Origin: Helochares maculicollis
Taxonomy: Eukaryota > Arthropoda > Insecta > Coleoptera > Hydrophilidae
Assembly (NCBI GenBank): GCA_033557835.1
Contig: JAWQRO010000207.1
Coordinates: forward strand, 1-48,772
Direction of reading: 5' to 3'
DNA length: 48,772 nucleotides
Part shown: piece by piece, positions 26,032-38,787 of the stretch
Layout of the letters: the number at the start of each line of letters is the position of its first letter
How positions within the stretch are numbered: position 1 is the stretch's first letter
The notes under the pieces: generated by a model
Told to the model about the DNA's origin: nothing
Database searches by the model: none
Seen by the model: only the letters and a program-made list of their open reading frames with translations
Program-made: the position numbers and the translations under genes

Positions 26032-27305
26032 CCAGGTGCGCAAGTTGAAGAAGTCGTTTTTTTCATGAAGAATATGCAATTATTTAAGAACAATGGTAGA
26101 ACATTTTTTTATTCAAAGTATTGGCCCTCGCTTTTTATACATTTTATCCATCTGTCGAGCAATTTAAGGATACCATTCCAAAAGGAAGCTTCAACTTTCA
26201 TCGATATCCAATCATCGAGCCGTTTTTATACATCTTCGAAGATCTTGAAGTGCTGCTTAGCCAGTACGTGTCCCATCGATGAGACGAGGTAATAATCAGA
26301 AGGCACCAAGTTTGGTGAATAGGGCGGGTGAGATAGGAGTTCCCAATCAAGCGAAGAAATCGTTTCTTTGACCACTTTTGCTGAATGCGCAAGAGCGTTG
26401 TCATGCCGGAGAATGACTTTGCCGTGTCTTCGAGCTAATTCTGGGCGTTTTTGGTCAATGCGTGGTTTAAATTGATCATATGTTGTCGGTAGTCGACGGT
26501 ATTAACAGTTTCGCTGAGTTTAAGAAGCTTGTAGTACACTACTATCTTCTGATCCCATCACACACACAGCATTGTTTTCCTCTCAAGACGATTCGGTGTT
26601 GTACTCGATGTTGATAGTTGTCCTGGCGTTACTCACGATTTCTTGCTTTTGGGATTCTCAAAATATATCCATTCCTCATCGCTAATTACAACCCGATGCA
26701 AAAAAACCTTTCTTTTGTGGCGTAAATGCAGCATTTTGCATGCAGTTTTTCGTCTTTCCATCTGTTGTTCGTTCAGTTTGTGTAAAACCCACTTTCCAAC
26801 TTTTTGAATCTTCATCATGGCTGTTAGGCAATCGTAAATGATTTGCCGAGTGACATTTAACTGCTCCGCCACCACTTGCTGTGTTTGTGTATCGTTTTCA
26901 TTCAATAATACTTGCAATTCGTCTTTTTCCAACTTTTTTAGTCGATTTTCATGTTCTATCGCAATAACACTTTTGAAATGTTGAAACCAGTGTCTACAAG
27001 TCTTGATAGTTGGAGCAAGATCGCCGTACAAGATTCTCTACAAGAATTCGATGACTTTCCGATGTCTTTTTTTTATTGAACAAAAAAATCTTTACATGCC
27101 GCAAATGCTCTTTACTTGGCTCAAAATTCGACACATGTTTAATACGAAAAAGAAGTATGCTAATAACTCGTAAAGCACTAAACGAATATGACGTTTTGTA
27201 GTGGACTGTCTTACCGAAAAAATGGCGCATTCGGTTCCAAAGATTCAATAGGTTTCATGCGCCATGTCTTGACACCAAATCGACATTTTAAACTTGCGTA
27301 CCTGG
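26032..27305 (-). mobile_element. Near full-length mariner element
   Basis: The element is 1274 bp, which fits a full-length mariner. The left end CCAGGTGCGCAAGTT and the right end, read in reverse as CCAGGTACGCAAGTT, are inverted repeats with one mismatch in the first 15. TA duplications lie at 26030-26031 and 27306-27307. The transposase reads on the minus strand. This family has different ends and protein from copies A and B. Confidence 0.92.
26109..27136 (-). pseudogene. Mariner transposase pseudogene
   Basis: The likely original ATG is at 27136, followed by a 2-nt insertion and then SNFEPSKEHLRHVKIFLFN, a typical mariner N-terminus. A frameshift near 27030 leads into YGDLAPTIKTCRHWFQHFK. 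The next ~130 residues are open, to FENPKSKKS, where TGA replaces a Trp codon. After a further frameshift come LRHDNALAHSAKVVKETI, HPPYSPNLVPSDYYL and SEGQYFE with stop at 26109. Catalytic positions: the first Asp is kept (ISDEEW), the second is kept (HDNALAH), and the third is Asn (SPN in place of SPD). The copy is inactive both by frame breaks and by this substitution. About five residues after FKS are also missing. Confidence 0.87.
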
Positions 27306-27307
27306 TA

Positions 27308-29483
27308 GGTTCTATTTCAGAACTCTGTCACGAAAGTTTGTTTGAGGTTTCTATCGTTCAAGAAATTTCATCTCATTGTAAAACAGAAAGAAGCATGCAT
27401 GGAAACGTTTGTATCTAGTTTCAACAGAGCTTATGTATAAGGAACATTTTTGAAACGGATTTGATATTTAACACTACCAAATAATGTGCTTTAGTATATT
27501 ACTATTATTTTGTCTTGGCTTTAGTAATTTCTTTTATGAGAATGCAATTGTTACGTGTTTTCTAAAATAAAACATTCCCTCCTACTGTTACAAAACATTA
27601 TAAAACTAGTGCTGACATTTTGTGCGTTCATTTCGTTCATTGAAATCTCTTAACTAGTTAGCTGCATTTAATAGACTAAACGCGATGTAAAAGGTTAGTT
27701 GCAATAAATTTGATTTCTATAATAAGTTACGATAGTCCATACAATACTCACAAGTCATTCAAGCAGAAAACCTTCAAGTTTTTATCCTGCTACTGTAATG
27801 ATTGCAGAATGATCCTTTGAATAGACGTACAATCCTGCTAAAGTTAATATATTCTGAAGTGTAGATTTTTTAATCCTAAAATATTGATTTATTGCAAATC
27901 ATGAAAACATATACTTCTTATTTCTATATCCTACGTAAGTTTTCATAATGAAATTATAAATGCGCGTCAGCTGGTACTTTTTATGTTTGTAAATGCACAA
28001 TTAAATAAGTGTCTCTTTGTTGTTGGGCAAATTATTTTTAATAACCTGTTAGAGGATTGTTACAATTTTTCTAGAATATCTGATTGTTTTAACTGCATAA
28101 TAATATAAATGATGATACAAAGACATTTACATTTTTCTCTATTAAAATATTGATTTTATGTGGGATATTTCATTATTAATAATGCAAACCAAAATTGTTT
28201 CAATGTGAATGTGAAACCTTTACTATTAATGACTCAATTTCGACAATAATAACGTTTATTACAGGAAATATAAATACCCGAAAATAAGTTCTAATGTAAT
28301 ATCTGGTAGATCGCCTTTTATACACACACAACATCGATAACAAATGTGAGTTCGGATTGTCATGTGGAGTGATAGCATCATGTTTTATTGTTAAACGAAT
28401 TCTGGCGTTTCCGTAATTATTGACGCTATTTTCAATATTAAGCCCCGGTGTTTGCAGGCCACTCGTTGGTTGCACGTCGTAGATATGGATTAAACTGATT
28501 GCACCAATTATGACAGACTAGGGACATAATACTATATTATCGTAAATTTGTGTAAACCGGCCCTACAAACGGTAGTAAGCACGTTAAATGTAGCTCTGAT
28601 CAAAATAACATTGACTTATTTAATTAATTATTCACTTAAGAGTCTAATTAATTGATATAAGCACCGCTGCATTAATTTACCGTAGATGCGACTAATATAT
28701 GGCAAGGAAGATAAACGTCTATATTGTTAGGATTGAATACATAGCTACGTATTTCAATTAAAGATATACAAACAAATCCGGATTTTCGGAATGCTAATTC
28801 TCCGCAAGGGGCTTTCACGAAGAACTGCGATCTAGCAGAAAATTCTTTTCCCGATGTTATTATCTAATTACAAGTACGTAAAGTGAAACAAGAATTCCCT
28901 TATCATAAATATAACTAGGTTGACTTCTGGAGCAATTTTTCATTTTATATTAAATTTTCACCAAAATGTACCTACAGCGCAAACTAACAAAGACTGCAGA
29001 CATTTTTAACACAGTTTGGTTTAGTTACATGCCCAGCGAGCTCTCATAAAATTCATGAAAACTCATTTTCCGACACAAACTCTCATAAACAAGACTATTA
29101 TTCGCCTTTTGTATAATAAATTTCCAATGTCCGAAACAAATTTGCTTTATTTAAATTGTCTTGGCGAGAAAAATGGTCGAAATGTAATTTTCACCGTGCA
29201 CTCATATATTTGGAGTATTCAGAAATGACAATTCTGAAAAGTTATTATTCTGTTTACAACTTAAGCGCTACTCTGGTTACAATGGACTCTGAATGCACTG
29301 GTAATTGGATATACAGGAAAAGAGGATTGACGTGATAGAGTAATTAAAAATATTGGAACCAACTTTCCAATTCGATTCCATGCCCCCTTCCAATACCGAT
29401 TTTCCGATCGAATCCAATTAATGATAATTTTTAATTAACATTTTAGTTTAGAAGCTGTGTGAAATAAAGCATTGAAAACTTAC
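27308..29483. other. AT-rich DNA; possible solo LTR only
   Basis: No gene recognised. The only notable structure is the LTR-like block at 28207-28568, entered separately. Confidence 0.5.
28207..28568 (-). repeat. Possible solo LTR of a retrotransposon
   Basis: Read on the minus strand, the block starts TGTAGGG and ends TTCACA. It contains a canonical TATAAAAGG box (28322-28314) and, about 55 nt further, AATAAA (28260-28255). That compact TATA plus poly(A) signal layout and the TG...CA ends are typical of LTRs. It is also less AT-rich than its surroundings. Against it: no clear target-site duplication, no second copy in the window and no internal retroviral-type genes nearby. The ends are my best guess. 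Confidence 0.3.
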
Positions 29484-29541
29484 CTTTAATTAGGAAAAGT
29501 AGCGATAATTGCACGTTGAGCTTCCAGTTGAACTTCATTTT
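29484..29541 (-). CDS. Candidate signal-peptide exon of an unidentified gene
   Basis: On the minus strand a pyrimidine-rich tract ending in CAG (29543-29542 supply the AG) is followed by AAAATG, 18 open codons and a consensus donor GTAAGT (from 29483). ATG is at 29538-29536. The peptide MKFNWKLNVQLSLLFLIK has a basic start and a hydrophobic core, as signal peptides do, and the donor is in phase 1, common after signal-peptide exons. This suggests the first coding exon of a secreted or membrane protein, preceded by a 5' UTR exon to the right and with downstream exons to the left. I could not identify any of those, so the gene has no name. Chance co-occurrence of splice signals is possible. Confidence 0.4.
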
Positions 29542-31237
29542 CTGGAAAAAAGGTCAAAAACTTAAATTAATGCAAAGTTTAAATTGGAAATTTCTGTTGG
29601 GGAAATTATTGCCAATTTAGCAAATGATATAATATTGCTATGTGCATGAAGTTGGGTGGTTTTAGGTAACATAGCTGCATTAACACATACAGTACTGCAT
29701 TTACAACCCTTTAACCTGCGTTATCAAACTTTATTCGCATACACATATCGATGCAAAGCAGTCTATTTCACACACTTTTTGATCTTAAGTACAGCAGAGA
29801 GTAAAAAGTAGTAATTATACGTGTTGATTGATTTAAATTTAGGGTGTTCTCAGGCATGCAAATCGTTGCATTAATACGTATGCATGGTAGTTACGGCGTA
29901 AATGCATATTTATAGACTTGAGGTATTCATCAATGAATAATTTAAGCTTCTAGTGATAACTGCCGTAAAACAAATTGATTTATCAAATCGAGCTTTATAA
30001 TTTCGTATAATTTCGTTTTGTTAATAAGTTTCCGTGAAATCATGACGTAATAAATAAAATAAAATAAGGCAGTTATCTGGCAATTATAGTCGAATGAAGC
30101 GATGGCTTCAGTTCAGATATCCCACATGCAATAAAGGATTTCATTGTCTAATATTTTGTTCTTTATAAGGCAAAATTTAATCATACTCTGCGCCTTCGTA
30201 AAATGCCAATGGGTTGGCAGACTCTCCAATCGAAATAGGAGACGTGATATATGCAACATAGGCACTGATGTGATATTAGAAAATATTCTGTATATTGGAT
30301 TCGTCTTAGGTTGCACCAGTGGAAGATTCCGTCCCATTCTAGGACCTTGTTTTTCAACTAGTCTGCAACAGCATGCAAGTAAAGACTTTGCATGCAAGAC
30401 ACCGCGCTGTTGGAACATAAGTAAGATTTTTGAACACAGAGGGTGTTTATTTTAAAGGAACGCTTTAGCACCAGTTTATGTACAAGAAAGTAGCATGCAT
30501 ATTTTAATGTAGTTCGCAGTCGCCGTCCCCTTTTGTTAGCTTGATTTCTCAATAGTCTGCGAAACAAACAGCAGGGCGCAGTAAGTTTATGTAGACAGGC
30601 AGTACATGTGTTAGGGGGATTTGTGCTATCTGTAACACAAGCTCTATGCCAAGACTGTTTAGAGGAAGGATGAAGTTATATTGCTCAAGGTAGAAACTAA
30701 TGGGAGTGGCACACAAGTTGTATATAATTTTGTACATACACAACATTCATCTTCCTGCAATCACATATGCTGGTTTTCGTATGTTGTAAAATTAATTTCG
30801 CCTTGCACCTGGGTATACTTAATGCCAGAGAATGCACCACTGCTCTACATTTGCATTGATTTATTTTATATTTTGCGGAAAATAAATAAAGAGGACGCGC
30901 TGGCAGTTTCTGTAAGCACGAGTTCCTTAGGATATATTTGCATACGTTGCTTAATTACAAAAGGAACTTTTGATATTCGCGGGCGCCTTGTCAAAATCAA
31001 ACTATAAGAAGCGATTTCATAAATATGAATGTCATCTACAAATTGTTACGTAAAAAATATAGAATATAATAACACTCCTTACAAATTTTTTATGAAAGCG
31101 TTTTATACTTGAATTACTTATTTATATCATGATTTCTATTACACGAAATGTAGAAAATTTTGATTACCTATTTAGTAGTCGAGAAACTTAGATTGCAGCA
31201 ATAGAATTTTTATATGTTTAAAACCATTTAAACATTA
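29542..31237. other. Non-coding DNA, no gene recognised
   Basis: The part at 30110-30460 is open on both strands for about 100 codons and is less AT-rich, but neither translation resembles a family I know. It contains an 8-bp perfect hairpin, GCATGCAA (30371-30378) pairing with TTGCATGC (30388-30395). The rest shows nothing interpretable. Confidence 0.5.
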
Positions 31238-33312
31238 TACAGGGTGTTATAGAATTAATTTCCAATATTCAACCCACATGCTAAGAACGCCGATGTGACC
31301 ACGACCTAGTATATTCCAAGTATAAATAAAAATGTTGAAAATTTGGCTAATTTGGGACTCCTGGCATAATTGAAATGATGCCTATAAAACATTGAGACGC
31401 AAAGGTCGAGAGGGACAAACTCAATTCGGTTGGGTAAGGCAATAACGGCTCATTTAAGAAGGTTAACAATATAATTGCGTAGATAGTAAATACAAAACAA
31501 TAAACAAATTGACCAACAGTGAAAGTAAATCCGACGTGAGGCCCTTGAGGCAAGTTGCCTACTCAGTACACAAAAACCTACAACATGCGGATCCGCAGTT
31601 CGACCTAACACAAGACTTGCAAAATCTATGTAGCCTTACCTCCCAGGGTTCTAGTACTGGCTTTGACGATGTGGAGGGTTGCTGCCAAATTTTCGTCCCT
31701 TTTCTCTATTTGACCCAACCAATTCTTTCTCGACTGTTCCAAGAATCAATCGAAAGCCGGCGCCAATCTGACCATGCCTCTCTTCTTTTTCTCCCGAACC
31801 CAAAGAGACCGACACCCGCGACGAGAACGATAGAGAGAGACTCGGCACCCAGATCCGTGCGCGGAGTTTCGGAGGGTAATTTAAAAAGTCATAGTTTTCC
31901 AATTTGGAGTTCTACTTCTAACACGCCACAAGTTTTGACCCCACCTACCGACAGTAAAACTGGAAAGCTGGAACTACGTTTTCTCCGAAACCCGGCAACA
32001 CGAAAACCAAGCGTAACAACATGGTGGTTTAAAGAATATTTTGCAAACACAACGGAACCGTTATTGCTATAAAAATAACGGCATCACAATCAAACACGTC
32101 GTTAGATCCTTCAAATCCTCAAGACTAAATTTTGTCATGAAAGCAAAACCGTCCTTAGCAAAGAGAAACAGAAAAAGAACATTATCAACAATTATAGTCA
32201 AACTTTGTAACTCGGCGTTATTTTGAATCATTTAAAACAGAACGTAACTTCGAAAAAAGATTGCTTTGTATCTTCCGCCGCAAGAAAGACGATTTCATCA
32301 TACATCGCAAACTAACGTCACTTTTATCTCTATAAAATACCGGCATCACAATCAAAACGAAGCGTTAGATCCCTCATAATCACGAGATAAAATTATTTCG
32401 CGAACGCAAAACCTTCCTAATAATATAAAGACAGAAAAAAAGAACATAAACAACCATTTGAGTAAAATTTTATTCGAGCGCGTTGTTTTTTGAACTAGAT
32501 ATCGAAAGAATATGACTTTATATTACCGCCGCAACAAGGGTGGTTACATCATACATCGCAAACTAAACAATAACTTACTTGTCGCCATTCTTTTTCGTTG
32601 AAATTCGATGGCTACTTAAATACGGTGGAATAGAGCCAATTTCTATCACAAATAATGGTACAAATTCATGTTATGGCGAGGATAGACTGATCCAACAGTC
32701 CTTTATCGATAACACATGCAGTGCTTCTCTTGCGTCTGTGTTTATAAATTTTTTGCGCTTTACGTTTTTTGATGAGCATCCGCTTTCATTTTTATCACCT
32801 TGTTTACAATAAAATGATGGTTTTTCTTGTGTCGTGCTGAGTAATATCAGATAATTTGCATATTAGTAAATATGCCTTTCCTTGAATAAGGCATAAAGAA
32901 AAGAATAGCTAATTTACGTAATAGTAAATAACGTATTAAAAACAAATGTAAAAGAACGCAATCCGACCATACACATGCGCTTGTTTTTTCTCTCCGGTTA
33001 AAATTTATTGGGTTGTTAACTGTTTTCACTCGTATTTATTTCTTTTCAAGAGTTTTTTAATATTATTTCGTCAGTTTCGAGTCTAGATGATTTAAGCGTA
33101 AACAAGGTGATTCTTTGAAATACCGATAAAATTCGTCTGTCGTCGTTCGCCCGACGTCATAGGGAATTCCAACAGTGGTTCTTAATATGTACCTATAATT
33201 AATATCTCGGTTACTAATTATGCTCCAAAGTGCAAACAAAAACCTATTGTTTATTATTTCTTACAACTACCACCCCTTTAAGTTTTGAAACTTAGTTTTG
33301 AAACACCCTGTA
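31238..33312. mobile_element. TACAGGGTGTT-ended element, copy 1 (long)
   Basis: The element is 2075 bp. The left end TACAGGGTGTT and right end AACACCCTGTA are inverted repeats, extending with mismatches to about 25 bp. TA duplications are at 31236-31237 and 33313-33314, as for Tc1/mariner-type elements. Two more copies lie at 43308 and 44314. It has no transposase and is non-autonomous. It contains a conserved hairpin (CCGTTATT...AATAACGG, 32058-32081), two diverged tandem units of about 265 bp (about 32065-32329 and 32330-32575), and a 630-bp segment (31393-32022) missing from the other copies. Read on the minus strand, copies 1 and 3 share a peptide-like stretch near 32812-32740 (KQGDKNESGCSSKNVKR). 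Confidence 0.85.
31393..32022. other. Extra GC-richer segment inside copy 1
   Basis: Aligning the three TACAGGGTGTT copies shows homology up to about 31392 and again from about 32020, with this 630 bp only in copy 1. The junctions share the word ACAT, which could be a target duplication of an insertion or microhomology at a deletion in the other copies. The segment is close to even in base composition, unlike the surrounding DNA. The plus strand is open from 31509 (a TTG, not ATG) to 32072, 187 codons with no Met at all, including NLCSLTSQGSSTGFDDVEG and a Pro/Thr/Ser-rich tail. I do not recognise the translation. It may be a captured host exon fragment, a remnant of the parental element, or non-coding. 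Confidence 0.55.
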
Positions 33313-33314
33313 TA

Positions 33315-36300
33315 GTTCTGAACGGGTTTAATGTTAAAAATGTCTTGGGAGTTACATCAACTCTTCCCTTACTTCACATCATGTCTAATATTGTTAGTAA
33401 ACTGATTTTTCTTGTGGGATTAAGGATCGTATATTGAATACAGGTACAATTTTTTTGTTGATGTATCATTCTGGATTGTGTATTTTGTGGGGTTTTGTTG
33501 TTTTTTATTATTTGGGTGTTTATTTTCCGAAGACGACGTTTCAATTTGTTTATATTGCTGATCGAATTAATTTTTTGTTTCTGAGGATGCTTCGGTTTGA
33601 CTATTGAGTGATTTGAGTCGAATTGTATATACCTCCAGCTGTAAATGTAAAACCAACTTGTAAAGAAACAGAAAAAAAACATGTAGTGTAGTGTTGATGC
33701 TATCGAATAGAAATCAAAATAATCCTAAAAAGTAAATAAATACGTCTTAGGTAATTTTTAAAAATTTTACCTCATAAGGAGATGGATGAGTTGCAAACAT
33801 TGAAATTAAAATTTGTGCATAGAATTATATAAATATCTGGTTTGCGCTTTTTTTGATAATTCATTTAAAACGGGGCTTAAGGGATGATAATTAGTGGGCA
33901 TAAAAAGATTGTAATTCATAAATCGCTGAATAAACAATGAGAAAATTGCTATGATTTAAAAAATAGAAGACTGGTCTGTTTCCGATAATTTAATTGAAGC
34001 AGTATCCAGAGGTCGCTTAATATAAATATCGATGTATCAAAAAAAAAACTGATGGTATAAATTGCAAATCTGAGATTTGTATGCCGAAAATGATATTTTC
34101 TGAAATTATTCGAAAAGTTTTTAAACATAGTATATACTATATACTGCGTCATATGATGTAGCAACAGCAAAGAAATAAATTATGCTGAATCAAGAGCAAT
34201 AAGCTTAGAAAACATTGAACACGAAGATCAAATTTTATATAAAAAATGTTTACTTTTGTTTGTTATAGTTTTATAAAATACTATGAAAATTTATACTGCA
34301 TACTGAAAAATTCCAGAAAGTTTGCTCAAATGTCATTTAGCCGAGACAGAAAATGTTGCTAACTAAATGCTGTACGCCAAGTTAATTTTTTATGCTATTC
34401 ACGCATGTTAGAAAAACGATGGCAGAAGATCAGAATCGTTTCAAATTTCGGTTTCATCTAGATGGACTTCAAATTGGGATGATGGTTTCAAGAATCTTCA
34501 GGAGTTATCGACAAGAGTGTTTTCAGTGATGCTGAATTTTTATTACCTTTATGTCTCTCTCAAATTTTGATAGATACAGTACGAACTGGAACTAGAAAAT
34601 ATTATCTGTTGTAATAGGACGGGTGTTATAACATCTTTTTTATGAGCTAAATTATCTGTAATATGGATTCTTTTCGTTTCATATTATTTTCTATTTGAGG
34701 TAGCGAAAGATGTTTTAATGTTGGGAATTTTTGCCTGTCGTACCTACAGCAGTCGTTGAGAAAAATAATTTCTTTAGAGAAACATTTGTAAAGAGCTACT
34801 CCACTCGTAAGTGGGATTGTAGCTATCATTCATAATATGAGTTTAAGAAATGCTTCTGCTAATGCGATATTTTATTACTAATAAAGGACATGAATCTTCT
34901 AAAAGCTCAGATTTGTTATATATTTTGGCTTCTATAAGCTTGTCAGAGTTTTTAACCGTTTATGATCTCTCCGAATAATTTTTTCTGCAAATTGCAGTAG
35001 TGTTACACTTCTTTATCTGCGCTCTAAAAATACAGAAGATGCAAATCAAAAGTAAATTATTGGGCTGTAATTTAGATAATAGTAATGGATATCGAATCCA
35101 CATTTCAACATTTTAGCACAATCTTATCTTATCAAAAAAATATGGTAAATTGAAAATAAACTAGAAAAATGTCTGAAATATAATGAATCTCTGGCGTAGA
35201 CCATAATAAATTAAGAATCTTTAGAGTAGCATTGACACAAACGATTGGGAAGCTTGTTAGCAATCGAACTGTAATCATATATTAACCAGCAGTAACGTGA
35301 ACAAGACACCATGCAAATCCAAACATTTTCGCAAAAGAGCTGCGGACAACTGCTAGTATTAGATAATTATGTTGTATTGTTACGAATACTTCTAAATTTT
35401 AACAGCTTACCGACTTATAAGTTAGGATAAAACAACGCAAATTAAATGTTGTCGGATTACTTTCATCCATCTACAAGTTTGGTAAAATTTTCAATATTCA
35501 CTTAAACTATTAGCTCAGCTCTCTATTTTGTATAGGTCCTACATTGCCTATGTATAATATAATATAAATGTTGAAAAATCAAAATGTCTGCTTTGTTGTT
35601 GTAACTTGCACGCTTTACGAACTCCAATTGTGGATTTGAAATTAGCTAACTATTCGAGTTTGCATCCTATACTAAGAGTTGCCTGTTGGTAGATTAAATT
35701 GGTTACCTTTATTTTTGCTTCTCATTTCATACTGACAGAAACTAACTAACATTTACGTAAAAACTATGCACCGCACCAAGAGTTATCTAGCGTTTTTATT
35801 ACTAAAGTTATATAATGACACAATAAAACATCAACGTGTATAAAAAAGTCATGATATAAATAAATATAGGCACGATTCACTTCTTAACGAAACATGACCA
35901 AATGCTAACATTTTGAAGTAAGCCTATACCAGAATATAACTTTACTATAGCAATATTGGTTTTATACGGTATATGTAACAATTTAAGACTTTGAATTTTT
36001 ATGTAAATTTGAAAATTATTTTGTAGAGATTATTACAGGCAATATACTTATTTGCATCAAATAAAGTCTTCCGTGTGGACATATCAGTTTGTACAGTTAC
36101 AATAGTTACGTAAGATTGTATGCGGATTTCTCATAGTTAACATTTCTATATTTACTGCAGCTTTCAAGGAAATGAGGTGTCTTGTTATATGAACTCCTAT
36201 ATGCATGCAATGAATTTCAAATCTAGTTGATTAAACGTAAAGCATTTCTTAATATAATTCTAATAAAAAAACAAGTTGTCTTTAGCTACTGTTTATGAAA

Positions 36301-38787
36301 AATTAGCTTACATTGGAATAGTAGTAGTAGTACCTGAAAAAAGTTATTCGCTTAACACGTAATAATAAGTGAGCTGTATTTTACATAAATTAGATTATTG
36401 ATTGAACTAAATTATAAAGAGCAAGTTAATCCCCTAAAATAATGTTTAGTGCATTGTCTGATGACGTAGAACTTAGTTCATAGTAAATAAATGCTATTTA
36501 GGTGTAACTGAAAAGTTTTCATTGGAGTTTACATTAGAATATTAATTCAATAAAAGATGAAAATGGACTATGCAGTTCAAACAATATTAAAACCAGTCTA
36601 TCACATAATTAAAGAAGTATAAACTAAAATTAACCAGATATTTGTTCGTGAAAACGGGAGCTCCAAACCTTCGATAATAAAACTTTTAGCTCATTCTACC
36701 AAATAATGAAGAAGTTAACCAAGTTAATTCAAGTGAATATTCTATTAACACGGTCTAGGAATTTAGCAGAGCGTTGTTGTTTGTAATACGATTCCAAGAC
36801 AAATGTTTTCATGCTCTCTAAAGTATCCACCAAATTGCACGTAGGAGTCAGAGATACCTACGTTTCCCTCCAAATGACAGAAGTACAAGAGAGTATTCCC
36901 TTTCCGGTGAGATTTGGCCAACTTCCCTAAATCTTTAATTCCACAAATATATCTCTTACACTCCCAACGAACGTAGACCATATAGAGGTTTAAGTTAATA
37001 TTAAGTCTGTGGGAGAGAAATATTTTCTCCCCTTACACTCGGACAACAGCAATTAATCTGCGGTTAAAATGTCGTAAAGCCCGCAACCTCCCCTAGTTTA
37101 TATGTATTTCGCGGCTTTTACCCTCGTTATCATTGCGCGAAAAATGTTCTTGTAAAGTAGGTGAGGTCGCATGTGGCTTAGGTTCGTTTCTGGTGAAATT
37201 TATTAACAAGTACTTGTGTTTAATTTTGCTCTGAGAGTAAACTGAAAATGATGTATTAATCGATTGATCTAGGAAAGCTCTTCGTCATTTTATATAATTT
37301 ATTGTATACTATATTATTCTAGATTGTGATGGTCTAGAGCAATTTTAGAAAGTACATTAAGTAAAGGTCGCATTCAGCATTATTCTGGGGACTTAGTCCA
37401 AGTAAATATAAATGCTAAATTAATTAATCAACGTTCTGGATGAATTTCGTTGACTTATCAATGGGCGTGAAGGCAAACGTTATCAACTTGTGTACACGGT
37501 GCTGCAAGGCAAATAACATACTGCAAATTGCAGTCCAAACTAAATTATGTCCGAAGTCACGACATACATTATTACCTAAAATATGGAATGCTTGGTAACT
37601 AACATCAAAATCAAACAACATGTACAACATGATATCTAGTTTTATTTGGTTAAGTAAACGGTTGTTTAATGAGGTTTCCGTGTTTAATATTAGCGCCTGT
37701 TAATTTAACAATAAAGAATAGCTTATTTTAGATACAAATGGCCTTCCACGAGGATCAAGTTTATGTGTGCAGTATTTAGGAATGCAATGGGGTAACCGGA
37801 GCAGCCTTAACTAAATTTATTAGTGCATTTTACGCGTTCTTAGCAGTTGATACATATTTGCATGCAGGATATAGTGGAACCATGCGGAGAAGGAAAGCGG
37901 AACACAATAGGGAGCAGCCAAACAAAAGGAGTTGTGCCATTCTGTACGTATTTGGTAAATCTTCCCTGTTTATCTTATCCGCACTTCCACGTTCTGTGAA
38001 CTATCATACGCATATACATACACAAATCATCCACAAGTGCACATCCGTTGAGCATTAAAGCTCGTTCAGCGCAACTAACCGATACGCCCTCCTCTATTGC
38101 TTTGAAATATTACTTTTTGCTTGCAAGATACTACATAATCCCTCGAGTGCATCGCTGTGTGGTGTGCCATTTGTAACTCGAGCGAAAACACGTTATCGAA
38201 TGCGATGTCGTTAAAGGGGATGAACGTTATTTGCACAGAGTCTCACCTACTTTGCTTACAGCCGAGGGAGATTTTTATGGATTGAAATCACTTTTTTCTG
38301 ATCAAGATACATGGATGTACTTTTATGTAAAGCCGTTTTTTATAGCAGACACTCTACCTCATATGGAGAATTACTATTTAGTGCAGACTTGGTCGTTCTT
38401 TGATAAAGTTTAGTTTCTGTTGGAAGAATGTTTTTGGATTTATAAGAGTAGTTTCCTGTTTTTGTATATCTATATGGTGGTCAGACGTTACTCAAATTAG
38501 TTAAAAACATTGTGTGAATCATTTTGAATGGAAGCTTTGGACGAGCACAGAAACAGAACAACTGAGTTTTAAATTAATTTTCCCTGCTTGCAGTGTTGAT
38601 AACGAGGGCGGAAAATAATTAATAGACTAAAATAAATTGTGATTCATTTTGTTATCATAAGGCAGTGAATTTTATATACACAAAAGCTGACAAGGACACA
38701 GATATGCCAAAAAATACGCCTTTTCTGCAAAGCATCACTCTAGAGAATATTGAGTTACAAATATTTAAATTCCTAGCTACTAATATA
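33315..38787. other. AT-rich DNA without recognisable genes
   Basis: If REV3 continues leftwards from 40466, this would be intronic or beyond the gene; I found no REV3 polymerase motifs here. The 36763-36981 minus-strand open frame (72 codons) has no splice context or known domain. A near-perfect palindrome (GGGAGAGAAATATTTTCTCCC) is at about 37012-37032. The 37080-38260 part is somewhat less AT-rich but unassigned. Confidence 0.5.

Noticed and set aside
30371..30395. GCATGCAA hairpin considered as a microRNA precursor or regulatory stem
   Set aside because: Only 8 bp pair and the stem does not extend.
30113..30455. Overlapping ~100-codon frames on both strands
   Set aside because: Neither translation resembles a known protein and both strands cannot readily be coding; probably chance or an old repeat.
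36763..36981. 72-codon minus-strand open frame, checked as a possible REV3 or other exon
   Set aside because: No REV3 polymerase motif and no convincing acceptor and donor at its limits.
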